A DNA stretch of 64,000 bases. Source: Lewinellaceae bacterium. GTDB taxonomy: Bacteria > Bacteroidota > Bacteroidia > Chitinophagales > Saprospiraceae. This document shows, piece by piece, positions 48,068 to 56,204 of this stretch. Position 1 is the stretch's first letter; each line of letters opens with the position of its first letter. Under the pieces are notes generated by a model that was not told the DNA's origin, did no database searches, and saw nothing but the letters and a program-made list of their open reading frames with translations. The stretch lies in assembly GCA_016710765.1 (NCBI GenBank), contig JADJUJ010000016.1:1-64000 (forward strand), written 5' to 3'. The position numbers were made by a program, and so were the translations under genes.

Positions 48068-48439
48068 TTATTTCCGGATAAGGACGAGTTTCTCTTCTTG
48101 TCCAACGCGGTTCATTTGCAAGGTCAGGGTGTCTGGACTGAGATGAAGAATCTTGACCGCTTTTTCAATTTTGTCTTCTGCTGTGGTGTAGAGTTTTCCT
48201 GATTTTACCTTATAAACGCCCTTTTCAGTCTGGTCGCCATAGTTGGCGCTGTATTGCCCGTCGGTGTTGAATTCAAATTTTACCGCTGTAACATTGCGTT
48301 CTACTGGTTTGTCGAAGACGAGCCATTCGGCACCCTGCCAGTTGCCAATAAGGGCTGCGGTATCCTTGGCATCTTTTTCTCCACTGCAGGCAGACAACAG
48401 TGCAAAGGCAAACAAAAGAAATAGGGTTGGCTTTTTCAT
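48068..48439 (-). CDS. Small lipoprotein with lipocalin-like fold
   Basis: Signal peptide with lipobox LSAC (Cys18), then about 105 residues opening LIGNWQGAEWLVFD, the start typical of the lipocalin-like families (Lipocalin_4/5 in Bacteroidota), and GQYSANYG-DQTEKGVYKV in the middle with beta strands at regular intervals. Function unknown; might bind a small hydrophobic ligand. It precedes the sigma-54 activator across the minisatellite. Confidence 0.7.
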   Translation of the reverse strand: MKKPTLFLLFAFALLSACSGEKDAKDTAALIGNWQGAEWLVFDKPVERNVTAVKFEFNTDGQYSANYGDQTEKGVYKVKSGKLYTTAEDKIEKAVKILHLSPDTLTLQMNRVGQEEKLVLIRK

Positions 48440-48495
48440 GGTTCAGAATTTAATGGTGTTGGCTAAAATGTGGGTTGTTTCATTGGGCGTTTTGA

Positions 48496-49917
48496 TCAAA
48501 CAATATCACCCAAAAGCGTAGCACTGGTGGCATCCCTAATGGTTACCGTCACATAATCTCCGGGCTTTAAGTCGCCTTTTTTTGCAAAAACAACCATTTT
48601 ATTTTGGGTATTTCTGCCGCAAAAATCCTGATCCGATTTACGGGAATCACCCTCGATTAATACCTTGAATGTTTTTCCGATATCTGCCTTGTTCTGGATT
48701 TGACTGATGGCATTTTGCAAGCGAATGACTTCATTCAAGCGCTTTTTCTTGATGTCCTCAGGAATGTCATCAGGGTATTTCCGGGCGGCAAGGGTGCCGG
48801 GGCGTTCGGAATAGGCAAACATGTACGACATGGAATACTGCGCGTATTCCATCATGGCCAGGGTATCCTGGTGCTCTTCTTCTGTTTCGGAGCAAAAACC
48901 GGTAATGATATCCGATGAAACAGCACAATCGGGCATGATCCGCCGGATGGCTTCCATGCGGTTGCGGTACCAGTCGGCATCGTAGGTACGGTTCATCATT
49001 TCCAAAATGCGGCTGTTGCCACTTTGAACCGGCAGGTGGATGTATTTGCAGATGTTCTCGTGCGCTGCCATGGTATGCAGCACTTTGTCGGTCATGTCTT
49101 TTGGGTGACTGGTGCTGAAGCGCACCCGCAAATCAGGGTGTATTTCGGCTACCATACGGAGCAGGTCGGCAAAATCAACATGCTCTCCCGTTTCCGGGTT
49201 ATCCCATTTGTAGGAATCCACATTTTGGCCCAGCAAGGTTACTTCCCGATAACCTTTGGTATACAAGTCGGTGGCCTCTGCTACTATACTGAAGGGTTCC
49301 CGGGAGCGCTCGCGGCCACGGGTGAAGGGTACTACGCAGAAAGAGCACATGTTGTCGCAACCCCGCATGATGCTGATGAAGGCTGTAATGCCGTTGGTGT
49401 CGAGCCGAACCGGGGCTATCTCGCTGTAAGTTTCTTCACGGCTGAGCAGGACATTCACCATTCTATTGCCTTCTTCGGCGCCACCCAGCAAATTGGGCAG
49501 GTCGCGGTAAGCATCGGGGCCGACAACCAGGTCAACCAGTTTTTCTTCTTCCAGCCACTGCTTTTTCAGTCGCTCGGCCATACAACCCAAAACACCAACA
49601 ACTGTACCGGGCTTCTGTTTTTTATAGGCCTCAAAAACCCGGAGTCGCTTGCGCACGGTTTCTTCTGCTTTTTCTCGTATGGAGCAGGTGTTGATCAGAA
49701 TGAGGTCGCTTTCTTCCATGTTGCGGGTAGGGGCGTACCCAATGTCCCCCAATATAGAGGCAACAATCTCAGAATCACTGAAATTCATCTGGCAGCCGTA
49801 ACTTTCGATGTAAAAGCGACGCAGACCAGGCGTTGGGCTTTCCTTGAAAAAGACACTGCCTTGTTGGGATTCATCGATGGATTTAATGCCATCAATGGTG
49901 GGATTGTTATCGTACAT
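48496..49917 (-). CDS. miaB: tRNA-2-methylthio-N6-dimethylallyladenosine synthase
   Basis: A radical-SAM methylthiotransferase that modifies A37 of tRNAs reading UNN codons. The start MYDNNPTIDG at 49917 avoids overlap with the upstream gene; an ATG further up (49977) would add 20 residues reaching into it. Visible: the N-terminal UPF0004 cluster cysteines (SYGCQMNFSDSE, NTCSIREKAEE, GCMAERLKK), the radical-SAM C-D-N-M-C-S-F-C, and the C-terminal TRAM domain (KTFKVLIEG, PGDYVTVTIRDA). 473 residues, normal. Co-directional with and 13 bases behind the membrane protein gene. Confidence 0.94.
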   Translation of the reverse strand: MYDNNPTIDGIKSIDESQQGSVFFKESPTPGLRRFYIESYGCQMNFSDSEIVASILGDIGYAPTRNMEESDLILINTCSIREKAEETVRKRLRVFEAYKKQKPGTVVGVLGCMAERLKKQWLEEEKLVDLVVGPDAYRDLPNLLGGAEEGNRMVNVLLSREETYSEIAPVRLDTNGITAFISIMRGCDNMCSFCVVPFTRGRERSREPFSIVAEATDLYTKGYREVTLLGQNVDSYKWDNPETGEHVDFADLLRMVAEIHPDLRVRFSTSHPKDMTDKVLHTMAAHENICKYIHLPVQSGNSRILEMMNRTYDADWYRNRMEAIRRIMPDCAVSSDIITGFCSETEEEHQDTLAMMEYAQYSMSYMFAYSERPGTLAARKYPDDIPEDIKKKRLNEVIRLQNAISQIQNKADIGKTFKVLIEGDSRKSDQDFCGRNTQNKMVVFAKKGDLKPGDYVTVTIRDATSATLLGDIV

Positions 49918-49930
49918 GTAAGTAAAAATG

Positions 49931-50389
49931 TCAGTTTGCTTTGTAAATTTTGTATTTGTTCCAATTGCTGTAGGCAACGGAGCCTAACGCAAGACCTCCT
50001 GCCAAAAAGGCTAAGCTGATTTTCCTCAAAAGTATTTCCCGATCGTCGTTCCAAGTATAAACCATGACGTCGCCATTCGACATTGTTATGCCATTCCCTT
50101 TTTCAACTTCGGCCTGAATTCGCAGCTCTTTTTGATGGCTCTCGTAAAAATAGCCTGCCATCAACAAGCCACCTACCACCAGCAGGACGATGGCCCATAC
50201 CCGGTATTTGCGAAATTTTTCGCCAAAATGGGTGCGATACACATCATCCATAATAAGATCTATCCACTGGTTGTCTACTTTTCGGCTGAGTAGAAATTGA
50301 TGGATTTCCATTTTGGAGTTTCCATCTTCTACCATTCCTTCAACCCAGGAATAGACTTGCTCTTTGGTAATTGTGTTGCTGTTGTCCAC
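49931..50389 (-). CDS. Membrane protein of unknown function upstream of miaB
   Basis: 152 residues: a helical soluble N-terminus (about 1-62), a transmembrane helix (about 64-84), a short polar periplasmic region (VEKGNGITMSNGDVMVYTWNDD) and a second helix (about 125-142). I recognise no family. Its promoter (-7 box at 50413) and an adjacent dyad make it the first gene of the unit with miaB. Confidence 0.62.
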   Translation of the reverse strand: MDNSNTITKEQVYSWVEGMVEDGNSKMEIHQFLLSRKVDNQWIDLIMDDVYRTHFGEKFRKYRVWAIVLLVVGGLLMAGYFYESHQKELRIQAEVEKGNGITMSNGDVMVYTWNDDREILLRKISLAFLAGGLALGSVAYSNWNKYKIYKAN

Positions 50390-50412
50390 GGTTTTTATGA
50401 TTTTTCAGCCCG

Positions 50413-50420
50413 CAAAGATA
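50413..50420 (-). promoter_or_regulatory. -7 promoter element for the membrane protein-miaB unit
   Basis: Minus-strand TATCTTTG (then CGGG) matches TAnnTTTG, 23 bases before the ATG at 50389. A TTG lies 23 bases further upstream and could be the -33 element, slightly farther than usual. Confidence 0.55.
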
Positions 50421-50439
50421 GCAGTTTTTTGATTGAAAA

Positions 50440-50454
50440 GTGACAAAATGTCAC
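50440..50454. promoter_or_regulatory. Palindromic operator-like site GTGACA-AAA-TGTCAC
   Basis: A perfect 6-bp dyad with a three-base spacer. It overlaps the candidate -33 element of the promoter for 50389 and lies 26 bases from the 3' end of the DUF1028 gene. Likely a binding site for a dimeric regulator; the regulator is unknown. Confidence 0.5.
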
Positions 50455-50479
50455 CTATAGTGTGCTTTAGATCTTCTCG

Positions 50480-51466
50480 TTAGTACCAGATAAGTTTCTG
50501 TATAGAAATTGAATTGTTCTGTGCCGTAAGTCTGATAAAATACATGCCTTTGGGTACTACTGGGGTAAAGTTATTTATGCCCTCATGGACGCTGGCCTGG
50601 AATACGCGTTGGCCATTCAGGTCGTAGATTTCGGTGCGGCCGTTATCAGGGCTATTAATGAAAAACTGGCCCGATGCAGGATTGGGGAAAATACGCATGG
50701 TGGCTTGGTTAGGCGAGGAAACAGCAGTGGTTTTCCAAGCATTGTACAGCGTCTGCAAGCTGTCGATGGGCTCCTGTCCGGCAGGCAAGGAAGGCACATT
50801 CAGATCGAGGTAAAGGCTGTCGGGGTTATCATCTGGTTTGGCTACCCGTAAGAATGCCGACAATGAGGAGGTGCCATTGCTGAGGCAGCGGGTATCGGCT
50901 CCCGGCACATTGGCGCCTTGTAGGGCAGCCATCAGGCGATCAGCCAGCGGACCTTCGGTGGCCAGGAAACGGGCCTCCATGCTGTCCAGAATTTCCGGGC
51001 CAAGCAGAATATTACCCTGAATGGAATAGTATACGCCGGTTTTGTGTCCTTTCCAATCAAGGCAGGATGAGCCTGTTAAAGATGCAGCCCTTGGATGTCC
51101 CATCGAATCGAAGTCAACCACACCGTACTGACGGCTGAGAAACCCGAAAATGCCGTTGGAATCGTTGGTTTTCAACCAGGCTACGATCTCTTCGGGCGAT
51201 AACCCCTCTACCATGCGGTTGTGGGCATTTTGCTGGTTGGTGGCGTTCCAGGAAGCCTGGGTATGAATAGCGCCCCGTCCCGGAATAATGTCGCTGATGA
51301 GGATGGCGCCATTGCTGCCCGGGAACTGGATATTGTCGAGACAACTTGCGCCGGCGCTTCCAATTTCGCCACTGATGGAATCAACGGCTACAATGGAAAA
51401 AGTGTCCTGGGCTTGCGCGCACAAAGTGCCGAGGAGGAGGGTGAAAATAAGTATACATCTAAGCAT
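50480..51466 (-). CDS. DUF1028 (Ntn-hydrolase-like) protein with type A T9SS sorting domain
   Basis: 328 residues: signal peptide (to LCAQAQ); the DUF1028 domain opening TFSIVAVDSISGEIGSAGASC (about 21-225) with GVYYSIQGNILLGPEILDSM; then a C-terminal Por secretion domain (about 255-328; MRIFPNPASGQFFI, TEIYDLNGQRVF, GMYFIRL). DUF1028 proteins are related in fold to Ntn-hydrolases; their substrate is unknown. T9SS export to the cell surface or medium is expected. The stop is 60 bases before the promoter of the next unit. Confidence 0.85.
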   Translation of the reverse strand: MLRCILIFTLLLGTLCAQAQDTFSIVAVDSISGEIGSAGASCLDNIQFPGSNGAILISDIIPGRGAIHTQASWNATNQQNAHNRMVEGLSPEEIVAWLKTNDSNGIFGFLSRQYGVVDFDSMGHPRAASLTGSSCLDWKGHKTGVYYSIQGNILLGPEILDSMEARFLATEGPLADRLMAALQGANVPGADTRCLSNGTSSLSAFLRVAKPDDNPDSLYLDLNVPSLPAGQEPIDSLQTLYNAWKTTAVSSPNQATMRIFPNPASGQFFINSPDNGRTEIYDLNGQRVFQASVHEGINNFTPVVPKGMYFIRLTAQNNSISIQKLIWY

Positions 51467-51502
51467 TGTTATAGTGTTATTTGTTTGAAAATCAATCTGT
51501 TA

Positions 51503-52375
51503 TTAAATCTCCTCAATCCTTTCCAACGCTTTAATAATCATGTGTTGAACGGCTTTTCTGGGGTTGGTGGCAAAGGTGCCCCTGGGCCGGTTGGCCAGCA
51601 GGGCACTGATGGAAACAGCCTGATGGCCCAAAAGGTTGGCCAGTCCGTAGATAGCAGCGGTTTCCATTTCCAGATTGATAATGTGTTGGCCTTGCCACTG
51701 CCAGCCATGCAGCATGTCGAGGTAGCTCCGCATTCTTACGGGCGCCCGCAACTGACGGCCTTGTGGTCCGTAAAAACCGGGATTGGTGGCGGTAATACCT
51801 ACATGACCCAGGGAGGCAAATTGCTCCAATAGGGTATTTCCTGCGGTTACGAAGTAGGGTCTGAGTGGGAAATCCCATTGCCCCTGGCAGTGTTTAAGAA
51901 GGTCGTCAATAGCAGCATGTTGTGATAAGTGGTCAGCAGCATAAAAATTTAGCAAGCCATCCAATCCCAATCCGGCAGAAGAAATGGCAATTTCACCCGG
52001 CTGTGGGCCTTCCTGTAAGCCGCCGGCGGTACCCAGCCGGATAATCTTCAGGACCCTGGGCCTGGGGTTGATTTCACGGGTTTCCAGGTTGATGTTGCAC
52101 AAGGCATCGAGCTCGTTCATGACGATATCGATGTTGTCGGGTCCGATACCGGTTGACAGTACACTGAGCCTGGTTTTGCCTAGCCTACCGGTGTGGGTCA
52201 CAAATTCCCGCTTTTTAACCTTGTGTTCCACGCTGTCAAAGTAGCGGCTGATCCGCGGTACCCGACCCTGGTCGCCCACCAATATCACGATATCTGCTAA
52301 TTGCTCGGGGAGGAGTTTGAGGTGGTATATGCTTCCATCCGCATTGAGAACAAGTTCTGAATTCTGTAGTTTCAT
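51503..52375 (-). CDS. Nucleoside phosphorylase (purine/uridine type)
   Basis: 290 residues of the PNP/UDP superfamily: VILVGDQGRVPRISRYFDS near the start, TGIGPDNIDIVMNELDAL (the phosphate-side loop), IRLGTAGGLQEGPQPGEI, and the base-binding INLEMETAAIYGLANLLGHQ (the E-M-E-T ribose contact). It splits nucleosides with phosphate to base and ribose-1-phosphate; whether purine or uridine is unclear. Divergent from the patatin gene with about 100 bases between their starts. Confidence 0.85.
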   Translation of the reverse strand: MKLQNSELVLNADGSIYHLKLLPEQLADIVILVGDQGRVPRISRYFDSVEHKVKKREFVTHTGRLGKTRLSVLSTGIGPDNIDIVMNELDALCNINLETREINPRPRVLKIIRLGTAGGLQEGPQPGEIAISSAGLGLDGLLNFYAADHLSQHAAIDDLLKHCQGQWDFPLRPYFVTAGNTLLEQFASLGHVGITATNPGFYGPQGRQLRAPVRMRSYLDMLHGWQWQGQHIINLEMETAAIYGLANLLGHQAVSISALLANRPRGTFATNPRKAVQHMIIKALERIEEI

Positions 52376-52475
52376 TTTACTCAGATATAAATTTCTTTTC
52401 GTTTTTTCCTTACATTTATAGGTAATATAATGGGTAAAGAACGCTAATATTGTGTTTGAATCAAAGATCTACCAA

Positions 52476-55241
52476 ATGAATGTACTGGACAAATTGCAGC
52501 TCATCCGCGAAGCACGCCGACTTTTATCAAAAGAATGGCTAAGGCAGGATATTGCCGCTGCCACGGATCTGGCCAAACAACTCAAGAATGAAAGTTACTT
52601 TGCCTATGCTGCTGAGTTGTACTTGAAACTGTTGTCGCACACTAATTCAAAGGAAGAGCGCGACAAGTTGTTGCAGCCTCTGGTGATTTGCATTTACAAG
52701 GATCCTGACCTCCCAAGTAACACTAAATTTGACCTGGCCATAAAATACCTTCGGGAAATTGAGGATCCAGACCATACCGAAAACACAGAGATACTGGGAA
52801 AAATGGGCGCCATTTACAAATACAAATGGCAGTATGACAACCAGTTTCGCAATTTATTGTATTCCCGGCATTATTATAAAAAAGGATATGACTTCTGGCT
52901 TAATCATCAGTTCGCCAAAGCTGACGACAATGGTTACAACGCCATCAATTACGCTTTTATCCTGGATCAAATGTCGGCTGTATACCTGGACGAATTGTCC
53001 AGCCTCAAAGATGCCGGCAGTACTTCTGTAGCGCGTTGGCAACAGGAGGCGAGCGCCGTGCGGGAGTCGATCAAAACCTACATGGAAAAATGGGAGCAAC
53101 AGCAGGCGAAAACGGCCTCAACGAGCGCCTCCTGGATTTACGCCACTGGAGCCGAGTGCTATTTTGGCCTGGGTGACTACAAACAGGCTGAAGCCTGGTA
53201 TACTCATTATGCAGCCGCAACCCTGAAACAATGGGAGTTGTACTCCACTTCCAGGCAGTTAATGGCCCTTGCAGAGTTGAAGGTGCAAACAGCCATGCTG
53301 GAATTTGCCCAGGAGTTTCCCGAAGACGGCACTCTAAAAACCGAGGCTACGCCCGTTTTGTATGCCCGGATCGCCGGGATAGAAACTGCCGCAAGGCGTT
53401 GCTTGTCGGTGCTGAATAAAAATAGTGATCTGGCGGAAGCCGATATTGCTTTGCGCGGGAAGTTTGGACTGGCTTTGTCGGGCGGGGGCTTCCGGGCCGC
53501 ATTGTACCATATCGGCATGTTGGCCCGAATGGCAGAATTGAATCTGCTGCGCCATGTAGAGGTATTGTCCTGCGTTTCAGGTGGCTCCATTGTTGGTACC
53601 TATTATTTTTTGTTGTTAAAAAAGAAAATGGAAGCCAAAACCGATGCGGAGTTAAACCGGCAGGATTACATCGACATTGTTCAAACCATGCAAGATAAAT
53701 TCTTGCGCGCTGTGCAGTCCAACCTTCGGGTTCAGGTACTGAGTTCCTTCCGCAAGAACCTCAAAATGATGTTCAGCGAGGAGTACACCCGAACACACCG
53801 CCTGGGTGAGTTGTACGAATCGGAATTGTACCAGGAGATTTGCAACGATTTCGGGTGGGAGAAATCGCCACGGCTCTTGATTCACCACTTGCGGATTCAA
53901 CCCAAAGGGCAGGCGCATTTTAACATTAAAACCGACAACTGGTGCCGCAACAACAAGGTGCCGATGATGGTACTCAATGCTACTGCGCTTAACACCGGAC
54001 ACAACTGGCAGTTTACCGCCTCCTGGATGGGTGAGCCACCGGGGAACATTATGCAGGAAATTGACAGCAAGCCGCGCCTCCGGAGAATGTATTACGAAGA
54101 TGCTCCTGCGCCATACACCAATAATATTCCGATAGGCGCTGCCGTTGGGGCATCCTCCTGTGTGCCAGCGCTTTTTGAACCGCTGTTGGTGCCGGGTTTG
54201 TACGAAGGCCTTGATTTGATGCTCGTTGATGGTGGGGTACACGACAACCAGGGCGTATCCAGTTTGCTGGAACAGGAATGCCGGATTATTTTTGTCAGCG
54301 ATGCAAGCGGCCAGTTGCCCAAAGAAGATGCGCCCAAAGGTGGGGTTTTGAATGCTTTTTTCCGTTCTGATGCGGTATTGCAGGAACGCATCCGGGAGAA
54401 CCAGTACCTGGATCTCAGCAAGCGGGCCGATTCTGCCCAGCTCAATGCCTTGTATTTCGTTCACCTGAAAAAAGGGCTGCAGGAAAATCCGATCAAATGG
54501 AAAAATTGCGGCGACCCCACCCGAAAAGTATGGTTGGTGGATGGTGATCCGGAGAATGAAACCCTTACCTCCTACAGCATCCGAAAAAAAATCCAACTGC
54601 ATCTGGCGGCACTCCGCACCGATCTGGATGCTTTTTCGGATGTAGAGGCCTACGCATTGATGTACGATGCCTACCGGCAGACGGGTGAAGAACTGTTGCA
54701 CCGTGATTTCACTACCCTGTTTGACATACCGGAAGCCGAGCCCATGGAGGTTTTACAGGAGCGCTGGTCTTTTTTCAGCATCCGCGACTATATGGAAGAT
54801 CCTGCCAAAAGCGAGCGTTTGATTCAGCGACTGGCCATTGGAAAGGAAGTGTTTTTCAAATATTTCAAAGCCTCCAGGGCTTTGCGCGTTGGCATTGTGG
54901 TGTTTTCAACCCTGTTGATGGGCATGTTGGTGTGGTCTATTTGGCCTTATCGGGCGCACCCCTTTGTGGTACAGTTTACCTTCATTACCCTTGCCATCGC
55001 TATTGGCATTTACCTGGTTGATGTGTTCGTCAGTTCGGCTGTAGCCAAAATGCTCAATTTCCGAAGTGTCATTATTCGATCAGTTTTATTGGTGGCACTG
55101 GCCGGTTTTTTGGCCCTTGCACATAAGGCTTATCTGTTGATTTTCAACCAGCGGTACCTTCGGTTTGGCAGTTTGGAAGCGCTTGCAAAGGAAGACAAAC
55201 CCAATCCGGTTTTGCGATTTATCAAAGGGCTATTGAATTAA
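52476..55241 (+). CDS. Patatin-like phospholipase with N-terminal putative TPR-S sensor domain and three C-terminal membrane helices
   Basis: I chose the ATG at 52476; an in-frame GTG 24 bases upstream is also possible. About 921 residues. The N-terminal third (about 15-320) is helical TPR-like with the segments LGKMGAIYKYKW, YYKKGYDFWL and NGYNAINYAFILD, which resemble the MAP3K TRAF-binding/TPR-S module (pattern call). Next is a patatin domain with the oxyanion motif SGGGFRA (about 335), the nucleophile motif CVSGGSIVG (about 370; GGSxxG variant of GxSxG) and the catalytic Asp in VDGGVHDNQG (about 590). The end has three membrane helices (about 805-825, 830-855, 865-890). It would hydrolyse lipids at the membrane, possibly under control of the N-terminal domain. 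Confidence 0.8.
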   Translation: MNVLDKLQLIREARRLLSKEWLRQDIAAATDLAKQLKNESYFAYAAELYLKLLSHTNSKEERDKLLQPLVICIYKDPDLPSNTKFDLAIKYLREIEDPDHTENTEILGKMGAIYKYKWQYDNQFRNLLYSRHYYKKGYDFWLNHQFAKADDNGYNAINYAFILDQMSAVYLDELSSLKDAGSTSVARWQQEASAVRESIKTYMEKWEQQQAKTASTSASWIYATGAECYFGLGDYKQAEAWYTHYAAATLKQWELYSTSRQLMALAELKVQTAMLEFAQEFPEDGTLKTEATPVLYARIAGIETAARRCLSVLNKNSDLAEADIALRGKFGLALSGGGFRAALYHIGMLARMAELNLLRHVEVLSCVSGGSIVGTYYFLLLKKKMEAKTDAELNRQDYIDIVQTMQDKFLRAVQSNLRVQVLSSFRKNLKMMFSEEYTRTHRLGELYESELYQEICNDFGWEKSPRLLIHHLRIQPKGQAHFNIKTDNWCRNNKVPMMVLNATALNTGHNWQFTASWMGEPPGNIMQEIDSKPRLRRMYYEDAPAPYTNNIPIGAAVGASSCVPALFEPLLVPGLYEGLDLMLVDGGVHDNQGVSSLLEQECRIIFVSDASGQLPKEDAPKGGVLNAFFRSDAVLQERIRENQYLDLSKRADSAQLNALYFVHLKKGLQENPIKWKNCGDPTRKVWLVDGDPENETLTSYSIRKKIQLHLAALRTDLDAFSDVEAYALMYDAYRQTGEELLHRDFTTLFDIPEAEPMEVLQERWSFFSIRDYMEDPAKSERLIQRLAIGKEVFFKYFKASRALRVGIVVFSTLLMGMLVWSIWPYRAHPFVVQFTFITLAIAIGIYLVDVFVSSAVAKMLNFRSVIIRSVLLVALAGFLALAHKAYLLIFNQRYLRFGSLEALAKEDKPNPVLRFIKGLLN

Positions 55242-55268
55242 GGGCAATGGAAAAAGTACTTTTGCGTC

Positions 55269-56155
55269 ATGTTGACAAAAGAATCCATAGCCGGGCAGTT
55301 TCAGTTGCTCCAAGACGATATTTGCTGGCAGTTAGCCCAGGCTGATGGCGGCTCGTTTCAGGAAGATCTTTGGGATCGCCCGGAGGGTGGGGGAGGCCGA
55401 ACCAGAATTTTGCAAGGTAAGGTAATTGAAAAGGCGGCGTCGCTTTTTCCGCTGTGCACGGACCGCTTCCGGAAACAATCGCCAAAAGTATGGGATTGGC
55501 AGCCACTGACTTTTTTGCCACTGGTGTATCCATCGTGTTGCATCCAGCCAGTCCGATGGCGCCCATCATTCACATGAATGTGCGGTATTTCGAAACGGGC
55601 AGTGGGCAATGGTGGTTTGGCGGTGGTATCGACCTGACACCGCATTATGTCGTAGAAGAGGATGCGCGGTTTTTTCACCAGCAGTTGAAAGCCACCTGTG
55701 ATAAATTTGACCTCGGTTTTTACCCGGCTTTTAAAGCCCAGGCCGACGACTATTTCTTTCTTCGGCACCGGCAGGAAACGAGGGGGATTGGCGGCATCTT
55801 TTTCGATTACCTGGATGAAAAATCTGGCCTTTCGCACGATCAGTTGTTTGAATTTGCACGGGCTGTTGGTCAAACGTTTGCACCAACTTATGTCGAACTT
55901 TTACAGCGATCTGCACAAAGACCCTGGGGAGAACAGGAGCAGCGCTGGCAGATGCTTCGAAGGGGGCGTTACGTGGAGTTTAACCTGGTTTGGGACCGCG
56001 GCACGCGGTTTGGCCTTGAAACCAATGGTCGGACGGAATCTATACTCATGAGCTTGCCACCTGTCGCCAACTGGGCCTACAATTTTCAGCCTGAACCCGG
56101 TAGTCAGGAAGCCAATACCCTGCAATGGCTCAAAAAAGGGATTGACTGGGTGTAG
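55269..56155 (+). CDS. hemF: Oxygen-dependent coproporphyrinogen III oxidase, one frameshift
   Basis: Converts coproporphyrinogen III to protoporphyrinogen IX with oxygen in heme synthesis. N-terminal GGGGRTRILQGKVIEK runs until about 55435, where an AAGGCGGCG stretch has lost a base; in the next frame it continues VAFSAVHGPLPE, MAPIIHMNVRYFETG, WWFGGGIDLTPHY, CDKFDLGFYPAFKAQADDYF, RQETRGIGGIFFDYLDE, YVEFNLVWDRGTRFGLETNGRTESILMSLPP. The break in so conserved a gene favours a sequencing indel over a true pseudogene. 295 residues after correction. A TACTTTTG box with an upstream TTG at good spacing ends five bases before the ATG. Confidence 0.92.
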
Positions 56156-56204
56156 ACCCGTTTTTGAATCATCAATTAATAAAACCCCAATACAACGGTT
56201 GTCC

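Noticed and set aside
55269..56155. hemF as a pseudogene
   Set aside because: Only one frame change is needed and all conserved motifs are present on both sides. Many neighbours show the same kind of break, so consensus error is likelier.
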